From Sulfurivirga sp964427185 (GTDB taxonomy: Bacteria; Pseudomonadota; Gammaproteobacteria; Thiomicrospirales; Thiomicrospiraceae): 44,531 nucleotides of DNA. Where the stretch lies: assembly GCA_964427185.1 (NCBI GenBank), contig CAYRSN010000010.1, positions 1 to 44,531 on the forward strand, written 5' to 3'. A program made the position numbers and the translations under genes. Position 1 is the first letter of the stretch. Every line of letters starts with the position of its first letter. The notes below the pieces were generated by a model. That model was not told where the DNA came from. It searched no databases and worked only from the letters and a program-made list of their open reading frames with translations. Positions 7,695 to 15,668 of this stretch are shown in pieces.

Positions 7695-9623
7695 TTACTT
7701 TTTATTGTCGTCCACTTCTTCAAACTCGGCATCTACAACATCATCATCCTGCTTGCTGCCGGACGAACTCTGTTGCGCACCGCCACCTTGCTGGGCACCT
7801 GCCTGTGCCTGCTCTGTAGCAGCCTGCTGCATGGCCTCAGACAGAGCTTTAACCTTCGCTTCAATGGCGGCTTTATCGGCTTCAGAATCTTTAACCACCT
7901 CTTCAACCGCGGCGATGGCTTTTTCTACCAGCTCCTTGGTGGCGGCGCTGATTTTCTCAGCGGCTTCTTTCAGCAGTTTCTTGGCCTCATGCACCAGTGC
8001 ATCCGCCTGGTTACGCGTCTCTATCAGCTCGCGTGCCTTGCGGTCTTCTTCCGCATGGGCTTCGGCTTCTTTGATCATGCGTTCGATCTCTTCTTCTGTC
8101 AGCCCGGAGGAAGCCTGAATGGTGATCTTCTGCTCCTTACCAGACTGCTTGTCTTTGGCTGACACATTCAAGATACCGTTTGCGTCAATATCAAACGTTA
8201 CCTCAATCTGCGGCACGCCGCGTGGCGCAGGCGGAATATCTTCCAAGTTAAACATACCCAGCGACTTGTTGTCTTTCGCCAGTTCACGCTCACCCTGCAA
8301 CACATGGATGGTCACCGCCGTCTGATTATCTTCCGCTGTTGAGAAGATCTGCGACTTCCGAGTCGGAATAGTCGTGTTCTTCTCAATCAGCTTGGTCATG
8401 ACACCCCCCATGGTCTCAATCCCCAAAGAAAGCGGGGTGACATCCAGCAGCAGGACATCCTTGACCTCGCCAGACAGTACACCTGCCTGAATAGCCGCAC
8501 CAATCGCTACCGCCTCATCCGGATTCACATCCTTACGCGGTGCCTTGCCGAAAAACGCTTCAACCTTACGCTGCACCAGCGGCACACGCGTAGAACCACC
8601 CACCAGAATCACATCGTCAATATCGCTGTTGGACAAGCCGGCATCCTGCATGGCGATCCGGCAAGGCTCGATACTCTTTTCAACCAAGTCTTCAATCAGT
8701 GCTTCAAACTTGGCGCGGGTAATACGCATATTCAAATGCTTAGGCCCAGAGGCATCTGCCGTAATGTAAGGCAGGTTGATATCCGTCTGCTCACGGGAAG
8801 ACAGCTCGATCTTCGCTTTTTCCGCAGCTTCTTTCAGGCGCTGAAGCGCCAGAGGATCATTACGCAGATCTACACCCTGATCCTTTTTGAACTCATCTAC
8901 AATATGGTCGATCAGGCGTTTATCGAAGTCTTCCCCACCCAGGAAGGTATCTCCATTGGTAGCCAGTACTTCAATCTGCTTTTCACCATCCACATCTGCT
9001 ACTTCGATAATGGAGATATCAAATGTACCGCCTCCCAGGTCATAGACTGCAATCTTACGATCGCCTTTGCTGTCCTTATCCACACCATAGGCCAGCGCCG
9101 CAGCGGTCGGCTCGTTAATAATACGCTTCACTTCCAGCCCGGCAATACGACCGGCATCTTTCGTGGCCTGTCGCTGGGCATCATTAAAGTAAGCAGGCAC
9201 GGTAATCACCGCCTCTTTCACTTCTTCACCCAGATAGTCTTCAGCAGTCTGCTTCATCTTTTTCAGAATCAGCGCGGAGACTTCCTGCGGTGACATTTTT
9301 TTACCGTTCACCTCAACCCATGCATCTCCGTTGTCCGCACAGACGATCTTATAAGGCACCATGTCCTTATCTTTTTGCACGACCTCATCGTCACACTTCC
9401 GCCCAATCAGGCGCTTAATCGCAAACAGCGTGTTTTCAGGATTCGTGACCGCCTGACGCTTCGCCGGCTCACCCACCAGGGTTTCACCATCTTTTGTAAA
9501 TGCCACCACTGAAGGCGTTGTGCGTGCACCTTCCGAGTTAGGAATGACTTTGGCTTCGCTGCCTTCTAAGACTGCTACACAAGAGTTTGTGGTTCCCAAG
9601 TCAATACCGATAATTTTGCTCAT
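7695..9623 (-). CDS. dnaK: Molecular chaperone DnaK (Hsp70)
   Basis: 642 residues, typical for DnaK. ATP-dependent chaperone of the cytoplasm. The nucleotide-binding domain begins with IGIDLGTTNSCVAVLEG and contains DLGGGTFDISI and VGGSTRVPLVQ. The substrate-binding domain runs from about residue 390 (LLDVTPLSLGIETMGG). A helical lid and a low-complexity Gln/Gly/Ala tail end in the conserved acidic DDDVVDAEFEEVDD. A strong AGGAG precedes the ATG. Part of the CIRCE-controlled heat-shock operon between grpE and dnaJ. Ends in TAA. Confidence 0.99.
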   Translation of the reverse strand: MSKIIGIDLGTTNSCVAVLEGSEAKVIPNSEGARTTPSVVAFTKDGETLVGEPAKRQAVTNPENTLFAIKRLIGRKCDDEVVQKDKDMVPYKIVCADNGDAWVEVNGKKMSPQEVSALILKKMKQTAEDYLGEEVKEAVITVPAYFNDAQRQATKDAGRIAGLEVKRIINEPTAAALAYGVDKDSKGDRKIAVYDLGGGTFDISIIEVADVDGEKQIEVLATNGDTFLGGEDFDKRLIDHIVDEFKKDQGVDLRNDPLALQRLKEAAEKAKIELSSREQTDINLPYITADASGPKHLNMRITRAKFEALIEDLVEKSIEPCRIAMQDAGLSNSDIDDVILVGGSTRVPLVQRKVEAFFGKAPRKDVNPDEAVAIGAAIQAGVLSGEVKDVLLLDVTPLSLGIETMGGVMTKLIEKNTTIPTRKSQIFSTAEDNQTAVTIHVLQGERELAKDNKSLGMFNLEDIPPAPRGVPQIEVTFDIDANGILNVSAKDKQSGKEQKITIQASSGLTEEEIERMIKEAEAHAEEDRKARELIETRNQADALVHEAKKLLKEAAEKISAATKELVEKAIAAVEEVVKDSEADKAAIEAKVKALSEAMQQAATEQAQAGAQQGGGAQQSSSGSKQDDDVVDAEFEEVDDNKK

Positions 9624-9688
9624 AATCCTCTCTCCTTAACCTTTATTAAATTTTGTTCTGCCCTTTTATAGGGGTGTTCTGACGGCTT

Positions 9689-10288
9689 TCAAGCCTGATC
9701 ATTCTCTTTTGTCACAATGACCCGTGCAGGGCGCACCAAACGCTCATTCAGGCTATAACCTTTTTGAATAACATCCATAACCGTATTCGGTTCATGATCC
9801 GCACTGGGCACCAGTGTCATCGCCTCATGACGCTGAGGGTCAAAGACTTCCCCCTTTGGATCAATACGCTCGACACCGAACTCCGCCAGAACATCCAAAA
9901 ACAGCTTCAAGGTCATCTCCATGCCTTCTCGCAAAGCTTCAACTGAAGCATTATCCTGCCTGGCTGCCTCAATCCCCATTTCCAAACTATCCACAACAGG
10001 TAAGAGCGCTTTCACAAATTTCTCCAATGCGAACTTGTGGGCATTTTCAACATCAATACGTGTGCGGCGGCGCAAGTTTTCCATATCCGCTTTCACACGC
10101 AGCAGTTGCTCCCAATGTTCCGCCGCCTGCTGCTGTGCTTCTTCCAGCGCCTTTTCCAGATCCGCCTCTACCTGCTCTTCCGCAGACTCTAAATCTTCAA
10201 CAGCCTGTTCAACCGGATCCTGTGCCTTATCTTGATCTTGCGTTTGTTTCTGTATGTTCTGCGCTTGTTGTTCCTGCATCTTGCTCAC
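9689..10288 (-). CDS. grpE: Nucleotide exchange factor GrpE
   Basis: 199 residues. Releases ADP from DnaK. A Gln/Glu-rich N-terminal tail (about residues 1-60) and a long coiled coil are followed by the GrpE core with LPVVDSLEMGIEAA and the C-terminal beta domain, whose conserved end reads GYSLNERLVRPARVIVTK. It starts eight bases after the hrcA stop with AAGGAAGAGGTG as ribosome binding site. Ends in TGA. Confidence 0.97.
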   Translation of the reverse strand: MSKMQEQQAQNIQKQTQDQDKAQDPVEQAVEDLESAEEQVEADLEKALEEAQQQAAEHWEQLLRVKADMENLRRRTRIDVENAHKFALEKFVKALLPVVDSLEMGIEAARQDNASVEALREGMEMTLKLFLDVLAEFGVERIDPKGEVFDPQRHEAMTLVPSADHEPNTVMDVIQKGYSLNERLVRPARVIVTKENDQA

Positions 10289-10296
10289 CTCTTCCT

Positions 10297-11355
10297 TTAA
10301 TTAGACTGGGTCGTTAATGGGGTTGGATACTGTTTTTTCAAGACGGAATCCAGCATTTTTGCAGTCACATCCACCAGCGGAATGACCTTCTCATAAGGCA
10401 TGCGTTGCGGCCCGATCACACCCAGCACACCGATCATATTTTCATCCAGATAGTAAGGGTGGGTGACTACTGCACACTCGGCATACTCCTCAATCCCCGT
10501 TTCCCGCCCAATAAACACCTTTAGCCCTTTTGCCTGCAAGCTTCGGTCTAACAAATAAAGCATGTCCCGATGGGTTTCAAATGTATCCAGCAGTGCACGC
10601 AGACGCTGCACATCCGCCAGCTCATCATGCCGAATCAAATGGCTTTTCCCTGCAATACACACCTGGTCTTTTCCATCCTGATGCCAGCTCAACACATGTT
10701 CCACCACCTCGCCCACCTGCTTCATGGTGTCATTCAGCTGCGTTTTCAGCTGAGCCAGTTCACTCATTAAACGCTGGTGTGCACTCACTAATGACTGCCC
10801 TACAAGCAACTCCTGTAGTAGCTGCTCCAAGCGTACAACCTGGTGTGCCGCCATGGGACGCTCCAACTCCACAAAACGGTTTTCCGCATCATGCTGATCA
10901 AACACCAGCACCAGCAACAGCTTATGCTCACTCAAGGGCATCAGCGCCAGATGGCTGATCACCTCACAGGAGCGATCCGGCAGCAGCACTACACTGACCA
11001 TATTGGTCAGCTCAGACAGCAGCTGATTCGCGCGCTCAATTGCATCTTGCGCATCCCCTGCCTGCCGCAGTTGCTCAGACAGAGCCATCACTACTTCACG
11101 TGACAGGGGCTGATAAGTGACGAACTGATCCACATAAAAGCGTAATCCCTTGGAGGTGGGTACCCGCCCTGCAGATGTATGAGGAGACTGAATCAAGCCT
11201 GCCGTTTCCAAGTCTGCCATAACATTCCGAATCGTCGCCGGACTGACGGAGATATCCGGCAGTTTGGACAGCGTGCGGGAGCCGACGGGTTTGCCTTCTT
11301 TCAGGTATAATTCCACCAGTTTTTTTAATAAGAACCGATCCCTCTCCCCTAACAT
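10297..11355 (-). CDS. hrcA: Heat-inducible transcription repressor HrcA
   Basis: 352 residues, standard length. HrcA binds the CIRCE operator and represses chaperone operons until heat stress titrates GroEL or inactivates the repressor. The N-terminal winged helix (about residues 1-75) contains the conserved SPATIRNVMADLETAGLIQSPHTSAGR, followed by the GAF-like and dimerisation part. It is the first gene of its own regulated operon, with a perfect CIRCE 35-61 bases upstream of its ATG and AGGAGG as ribosome binding site. Ends in TAA. Confidence 0.98.
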   Translation of the reverse strand: MLGERDRFLLKKLVELYLKEGKPVGSRTLSKLPDISVSPATIRNVMADLETAGLIQSPHTSAGRVPTSKGLRFYVDQFVTYQPLSREVVMALSEQLRQAGDAQDAIERANQLLSELTNMVSVVLLPDRSCEVISHLALMPLSEHKLLLVLVFDQHDAENRFVELERPMAAHQVVRLEQLLQELLVGQSLVSAHQRLMSELAQLKTQLNDTMKQVGEVVEHVLSWHQDGKDQVCIAGKSHLIRHDELADVQRLRALLDTFETHRDMLYLLDRSLQAKGLKVFIGRETGIEEYAECAVVTHPYYLDENMIGVLGVIGPQRMPYEKVIPLVDVTAKMLDSVLKKQYPTPLTTQSN

Positions 11356-11389
11356 GCTCAGCCTCCTGATAAATATCAGCAGATGCCCA

Positions 11390-11416
11390 TTAGCACTCCA
11401 CCAAATAGAGTGCTAA
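11390..11416. promoter_or_regulatory. CIRCE operator (HrcA binding site)
   Basis: Perfect CIRCE: TTAGCACTC, nine bases, GAGTGCTAA, with no mismatch in either arm. It overlaps the last base of the predicted hrcA -10 and the start region, the usual geometry for repression. It also sits 32 bases upstream of the divergent nadK start. Confidence 0.97.
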
Positions 11417-11445
11417 TTATGGGGACAGGCAAAATAAGGGTCAAG
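11416..11445 (-). promoter_or_regulatory. hrcA operon promoter, sigma-70 and sigma-32-like
   Basis: Minus strand reads TTGACC, 17 bp, CATAAT, a good sigma-70 match. Overlapping it are CTTGACC, 14 bp, CCCCATAA, resembling the sigma-32 consensus CTTGAAA / CCCCATnT. The CIRCE begins inside the -10. The operon may thus have both a heat-shock sigma input and HrcA repression, a combination known in some proteobacteria. The sigma-32 reading is an inference. Confidence 0.65.
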
Positions 11446-11447
11446 CG

Positions 11448-12338
11448 ATGACATCACATTTCAAGCGGATCGGCCTTTTCGGCAAGCCTAATGCACTGGA
11501 AGCCTGGGAGACACTGGGGCGCGTCATCACCTTTTTTAAGCAGCACGGCTGTGAAGTGATACTTGATGCAAGCTGCTGCCCAGATTTCCCTCATAAACGT
11601 TACGGCATCACGCAGCAGCCCAGAGAGACACTGATCCACGCAATTGATCTGGGAGTCGTTGTAGGCGGTGATGGCAGCTTTCTCAATGCTGCGCGAGACA
11701 CCGTAAAAGCCGATGTACCTCTTTTAGGTATCAACCTGGGCAGGCTTGGGTTTCTGGCTGATATCTCCCCGGAGCAGCTGGAAGAAGTACTGAGCCAGAT
11801 TCTGGCCGGCGAATACTGCCGAGAAGAGCGTACCCTACTCTGCGGCACCATTTTTTATCAGGATGAACGGGTATTCCACCATCTGGCACTTAATGACATT
11901 GTGATCCACAAACGGGACACCCCCCGTATGATCGAGTTCGACACCTTTGTGGATGAGCACTTTGTTACCCGCCAGCGGGCAGATGGGCTGATCATTTCCA
12001 CCCCCACCGGCTCAACCGCCTACGCCCTGTCAGCCGGTGGGCCGATTATGGATCCCCGGGTAGGTGCTCTGACACTGGTGAGCATCAATCCCCACACACT
12101 CAGCAACCGGCCGGTGGTGATTCCGGCGCAAAGCATGATTCGCCTTAAACCCCACCCTCACTGCACAGGCTCTGCAAAAGTCACCTTTGACGGCCAGGTC
12201 ACCTATGAAATTTCCGTAGAACATACCCTGAAAGTCGCGGCATTTGAAAAAAAACTACTCATGATTCACCCCAAAGACTATAACTACTACGATATTCTCC
12301 GCATCAAAATGGGCTGGGGAGGCTACCGACGATGCTGA
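11448..12338 (+). CDS. nadK: NAD kinase
   Basis: 296 residues. Phosphorylates NAD to NADP. Diagnostic motifs: GGDGS at about residues 73-77 (VVVGGDGSFLNAAR), LNDIVIHK near 145, and the glycine-rich STPTGSTAYALSAGGPI near 180. The start ATG follows AAGGG at suitable spacing. It is divergent from hrcA and overlaps recN by seven bases, forming a nadK-recN pair seen near grpE/hrcA in many gammaproteobacteria. CIRCE lies just upstream, so HrcA could also affect it. Ends in TGA. Confidence 0.97.
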   Translation: MTSHFKRIGLFGKPNALEAWETLGRVITFFKQHGCEVILDASCCPDFPHKRYGITQQPRETLIHAIDLGVVVGGDGSFLNAARDTVKADVPLLGINLGRLGFLADISPEQLEEVLSQILAGEYCREERTLLCGTIFYQDERVFHHLALNDIVIHKRDTPRMIEFDTFVDEHFVTRQRADGLIISTPTGSTAYALSAGGPIMDPRVGALTLVSINPHTLSNRPVVIPAQSMIRLKPHPHCTGSAKVTFDGQVTYEISVEHTLKVAAFEKKLLMIHPKDYNYYDILRIKMGWGGYRRC

Positions 12339-14002
12339 AAGTGCTGCACATTCACAACCTGGCGTTGATTGATCAGCTGACTTTAAACTTCACAGCGGGT
12401 TTCAGCGCCCTGACCGGTGAAACAGGCGCAGGGAAATCTATCCTGCTGGATGCCTTAGGGCTGGTACTGGGGGCACGCGCAGAGGCCTCCGTAGTGCGCC
12501 ACGGTTGTGACAAGGCCGACATTCAAGCAACATTTGACATCAGCCACCTCTCCTCTCTGAAAACCCTGCTGGCAGAAGAAGAACTCCTGGATGAAGAAAC
12601 CCCTGACACCCTGCTACTCCGTCGCACCGTCCGTGCCAACGGCGGCTCTGGCGGATGGGTCAACGGCATCAAGGTGCCTGCCGCCACATTAAAAACACTC
12701 GGCACACGCCTGATAGACATCCATGGCCAGCACGCCCATCAGCAGCTCATGCAGAGCGCCTACCAGCGCAAACTGCTGGACGCTTTTGGCGGCCATCACG
12801 CACAGGTTAAAAAAGTTGCCGAAGCCTTTCAGCACTGGAAAAGCCTCACACATCAACTGGAAACAGCCCGGCAAACCCATCATCAACGTGAAGCACAACT
12901 GGCCGAGATCGACCTGCAGCTTAAAGCATTGGAAGCCCTCGATCCCAGTACGGCAGCCTATGAAGCCCTGACCCAGCAGCACAGCATGCTTGCCCACGCG
13001 GAAAACCTGCTAAGTGCCACACAAACTGCTGCAGAAGCCCTGGATGGCGAACAGGGTGCCGCCCCTGCGCTTAACCGCGCCCTGCAAGCTTTAGAGCGTG
13101 TGCAGACAATCGACCCCAAGCTCTCCGCCTATACCGAACAGCTCAACAGCCTGCTGATCACTACTGAAGAGCTCGGGCGCGACCTGCATCACTATGCCCA
13201 TGACATTCACTTGGATCCGGAACAGCTGGCCCATATAGAAACCCAGCTTGCGGAATATCACCATCTGGCCAAAAAGCACCTCTGCGCGCCTGAAGAACTG
13301 GAGCAGCTATACACCTCCTTAAAAGAACAACACCACGCACTGACGCATGCAGACGAGCTATTGCATGAGCTGGAAACATCCGTTGCAACCGCCTGGCAAC
13401 ACTATCAAACAGAAGCGGAAACCTTGCATCATTTAAGACAACAGGCCGGCACAGCCCTTGCCCAAGCGGTTGAACAAACAGCCCGCCCCCTGGGGCTGGC
13501 TCACCTTCAGTTCCAAGTGAGCTTAACACCCCTTGCCACACCGGATGCCAGCGGCCTGGATCAAGTCACATTCAGCATGACCACCAACCCAGGCCATCCT
13601 GCACAACCTTTGAGCAAGGTCGCTTCAGGTGGCGAGCTGGCGCGCATCAGTCTGGCGCTGGAAGTCGTGCTTGCCGATGTAGCAGGGCTGCCGACCTTAA
13701 TCTTTGATGAGGTGGATGTAGGCGTAGGTGGTGCCGTTGCCGCACAAATCGGCCAGCTCATGCGCCAGCTCGGTGCCCAGCGTCAAGTACTGGCCGTCAC
13801 CCACCAACCGCAAGTGGCCGCCTGTGCGCACACCCATTACAAAGTTGAAAAACAGCAACAGCCTGATAAAACCACGACTCATGTGCTACAGCTTCCCCCT
13901 GATGCCCGCATAGATGAATTGGCACGCATGCTCAGCGGCAGCACGCTGACAGAGGCGACTTATCAACATGCCAAAACCCTTTTTCAGCAGGGACAAAGCT
14001 AA
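12332..14002 (+). CDS. recN: DNA repair protein RecN
   Basis: 556 residues. SMC-like ATPase acting in double-strand break repair. N-terminal Walker A GETGAGKSILLDALGLVLG (about residues 29-47), the RecN motif HGQHAHQQL near 132, central coiled-coil arms, and the C-terminal signature and Walker B region VASGGELARISLALEV ... LIFDEVDVGVGG. Starts inside the end of nadK and is followed by an intrinsic terminator. No LexA-type box was found upstream of nadK or recN. Ends in TAA. Confidence 0.97.
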   Translation: MLKVLHIHNLALIDQLTLNFTAGFSALTGETGAGKSILLDALGLVLGARAEASVVRHGCDKADIQATFDISHLSSLKTLLAEEELLDEETPDTLLLRRTVRANGGSGGWVNGIKVPAATLKTLGTRLIDIHGQHAHQQLMQSAYQRKLLDAFGGHHAQVKKVAEAFQHWKSLTHQLETARQTHHQREAQLAEIDLQLKALEALDPSTAAYEALTQQHSMLAHAENLLSATQTAAEALDGEQGAAPALNRALQALERVQTIDPKLSAYTEQLNSLLITTEELGRDLHHYAHDIHLDPEQLAHIETQLAEYHHLAKKHLCAPEELEQLYTSLKEQHHALTHADELLHELETSVATAWQHYQTEAETLHHLRQQAGTALAQAVEQTARPLGLAHLQFQVSLTPLATPDASGLDQVTFSMTTNPGHPAQPLSKVASGGELARISLALEVVLADVAGLPTLIFDEVDVGVGGAVAAQIGQLMRQLGAQRQVLAVTHQPQVAACAHTHYKVEKQQQPDKTTTHVLQLPPDARIDELARMLSGSTLTEATYQHAKTLFQQGQS

Positions 14003-14005
14003 GAC

Positions 14006-14027
14006 AAGGGGGTCTCCCCCTTTTTTT
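14006..14027 (+). terminator. Intrinsic terminator after recN
   Basis: AAGGGGG, loop TCT, CCCCCTT, then a T-run (seven T in all from 14021), directly after the recN stop. Confidence 0.85.
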
Positions 14028-14040
14028 GAAACGCCAATTT

Positions 14041-14071
14041 TTGTAAAAAAGCCGAAAAATACCGCTATAAA
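14041..14071 (+). promoter_or_regulatory. Possible promoter of the small cysteine protein gene
   Basis: TTGTAA, 19 bp, TATAAA. The spacing is long. Predicted transcription start near 14078 would leave only about five bases before the ATG at 14083, and no Shine-Dalgarno is visible. Confidence 0.4.
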
Positions 14072-14082
14072 TACCTTCCAGT

Positions 14083-14271
14083 ATGGATAAAAAAGACCCA
14101 AATTGCTTTGAATGTGTACACTTTTATGTCACCTGGGAGCCACACCACCCGCGAGGCTGCCGTGCATTCGGTTTCAAAACACACCAGATGCCCGCACTTG
14201 TAGTCAGAAGCAGCTCGGGCACCCCCTGTCAGGCATTCCAACCTAAATCCAATAAACGTGAGCGCACATAA
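14083..14271 (+). CDS. Small conserved cysteine protein
   Basis: 62 residues: CFECVHFYVTWEPHHPRGC near the start and SGTPCQAF near the end, giving four conserved-looking cysteines that could bind a metal. I recognise this as a widespread short proteobacterial protein sometimes mislabelled uracil-DNA glycosylase; it is far too short for that enzyme and its function is unknown. Its 3' end overlaps the convergent ampD by 43 bp. The terminator after recN and the TATAAA upstream suggest its own transcript. Ends in TAA. Confidence 0.75.
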   Translation: MDKKDPNCFECVHFYVTWEPHHPRGCRAFGFKTHQMPALVVRSSSGTPCQAFQPKSNKRERT

Positions 14272-14792
14272 GCCCAATCAAACGCCGCTCCCGGATCTGT
14301 CTTGCGTGATGGCGCAATATGACAGTGCCCGGCAATTTCACTGATGCCATAATGACTGCGCACCACCTCCGCAAGACTGATCAAGCAGGCATACTGCTCC
14401 GAGGTATAGGGCAGCACATCTGTGCCTTCAAGCTCTACGCCAATGGAAAAGTCATTGCAACGCATCCTGCCACGCCACTGTGAAACCCCCGCATGCCAGG
14501 CTCGCCGGTGAAAAGGCACAAACTGCACCACAGCACCATCACGACGAATCAGCACATGAGCTGAAACCCGCAGATGAGCAATTTCAGCAAAGAAAGGATG
14601 CACATCAGGTCTGAGCGTATTTGTAAACAGCTGTTCGATATAAGGTCCACCAAACTCACCTGGCGGCAGGCTTATACCATGCACCACCAGGAGCGACACC
14701 GCCTGATCTGGCGGGCGGGCATCCTGATTAGGGCTGGGCACATGCCTTGCCGGATACAACCAGTGGTTTCTGATTTCAAAATGGGGTTCCAT
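14229..14792 (-). CDS. ampD: 1,6-anhydro-N-acetylmuramyl-L-alanine amidase AmpD
   Basis: 187 residues (E. coli 183). Cytoplasmic zinc amidase of peptidoglycan recycling, cleaving anhydro-muropeptides. Zinc ligands His38 (LLVVHGIS), His156 (AGHCHIAP) and Asp166 (RKTDPG), with catalytic Glu120 (GVELEGTD) and Lys164, are all present. The ATG follows a minus-strand TATACT by only seven bases and no Shine-Dalgarno is seen, so the mRNA may be leaderless. Divergent from nadC. Ends in TGA inside the convergent 14083-14271 gene. Confidence 0.96.
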   Translation of the reverse strand: MEPHFEIRNHWLYPARHVPSPNQDARPPDQAVSLLVVHGISLPPGEFGGPYIEQLFTNTLRPDVHPFFAEIAHLRVSAHVLIRRDGAVVQFVPFHRRAWHAGVSQWRGRMRCNDFSIGVELEGTDVLPYTSEQYACLISLAEVVRSHYGISEIAGHCHIAPSRKTDPGAAFDWAYVRSRLLDLGWNA

Positions 14793-14799
14793 GCGTCAT

Positions 14800-14807
14800 A
14801 GTATAAT
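14800..14807. promoter_or_regulatory. Overlapping divergent -10 elements of ampD and nadC
   Basis: AGTATAAT contains TATAAT (14802-14807, towards nadC) and on the other strand TATACT (14805-14800, towards ampD). Neither direction has a clear -35. This resembles the symmetric bidirectional promoters described for bacteria. Confidence 0.55.
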
Positions 14808-14831
14808 CCCGCAAAAACCCAGGCACAGACA

Positions 14832-15668
14832 ATGAAGATTGATTCTCAGCACATTCAGCCACTGATTGATCTTGTACTACGAGAAGATATCGGCACAGGC
14901 GACTTAAGCGCTCAGCTTATTGATCCGGATCAGATGGCGCAGGCACAGGTCATCGCCAAAGAACCTGCCGTTATCTGCGGCCGCCCCTGGTTTGATCAAA
15001 CTTTTCTGACGCTTGACCCCGATCTGCACATTCAGTGGCATGTGGAAGAAGGACAGACGGTAGCAGCAGGCACACGCTTAGTCAGCCTGCATGGCAAGGC
15101 ACGAGCGCTGCTCAGCGGTGAGCGCTGCGCGCTGAATTTTCTGCAAACCCTTTCCGGTACCGCCACCTTGACCCGACGCTATGTGGAAGCACTGGGTGAG
15201 AGCACGACCCGGCTGCTGGACACGCGCAAAACCCTCCCTGGCCTGCGGCTGGCACAAAAATACGCCGTGCGCTGCGGCGGTGGCCACAACCATCGTATGG
15301 GACTCTATGACATGATTATGCTCAAAGAAAACCATATTGCCGCAGCAGGTGGCATTAAAAAGGCGGTTGCAAAAGCCCGCCGCCTGTTTCCGGAAACGCC
15401 CATCGAAGTGGAAACGGAAACCCTGACAGAAGTGCAAGAAGCCCTTGAGGCGGGGGCGGACATCATCATGCTGGATGATTTCACGCCAGAGATGATGCAA
15501 GCGGCCATTGCACAAGTCAACAAGCGGGCAAAACTTGAAATTTCCGGCAATGTCACCATTGAAACGCTGCCCACGCTGGCAGCGCTGGGGGTAGATTATA
15601 TTTCTACGGGTGCTATTACCAAACATATTCAAGCCGTTGACCTTTCCATGAGAATTGACCATGAATGA
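14832..15668 (+). CDS. nadC: Nicotinate-nucleotide pyrophosphorylase (carboxylating)
   Basis: 278 residues. Converts quinolinate and PRPP to nicotinate mononucleotide in de novo NAD synthesis. Conserved segments: DIGTGDLSAQL at the N terminus, LNFLQTLSGTAT, and the active-site region TRKTLPGLRLAQKYAVRCGG followed by HNHRMGLYDMIMLKENHI. Starts with ATG about 18 bases after the predicted transcript start. Its 3' end overlaps the start of the antiporter gene. Ends in TGA. Confidence 0.97.
   Translation: MKIDSQHIQPLIDLVLREDIGTGDLSAQLIDPDQMAQAQVIAKEPAVICGRPWFDQTFLTLDPDLHIQWHVEEGQTVAAGTRLVSLHGKARALLSGERCALNFLQTLSGTATLTRRYVEALGESTTRLLDTRKTLPGLRLAQKYAVRCGGGHNHRMGLYDMIMLKENHIAAAGGIKKAVAKARRLFPETPIEVETETLTEVQEALEAGADIIMLDDFTPEMMQAAIAQVNKRAKLEISGNVTIETLPTLAALGVDYISTGAITKHIQAVDLSMRIDHE

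Noticed and set aside
11356..11447. LexA box controlling recN
   Set aside because: No CTGT-N8-ACAG arrangement is found ahead of nadK or recN.
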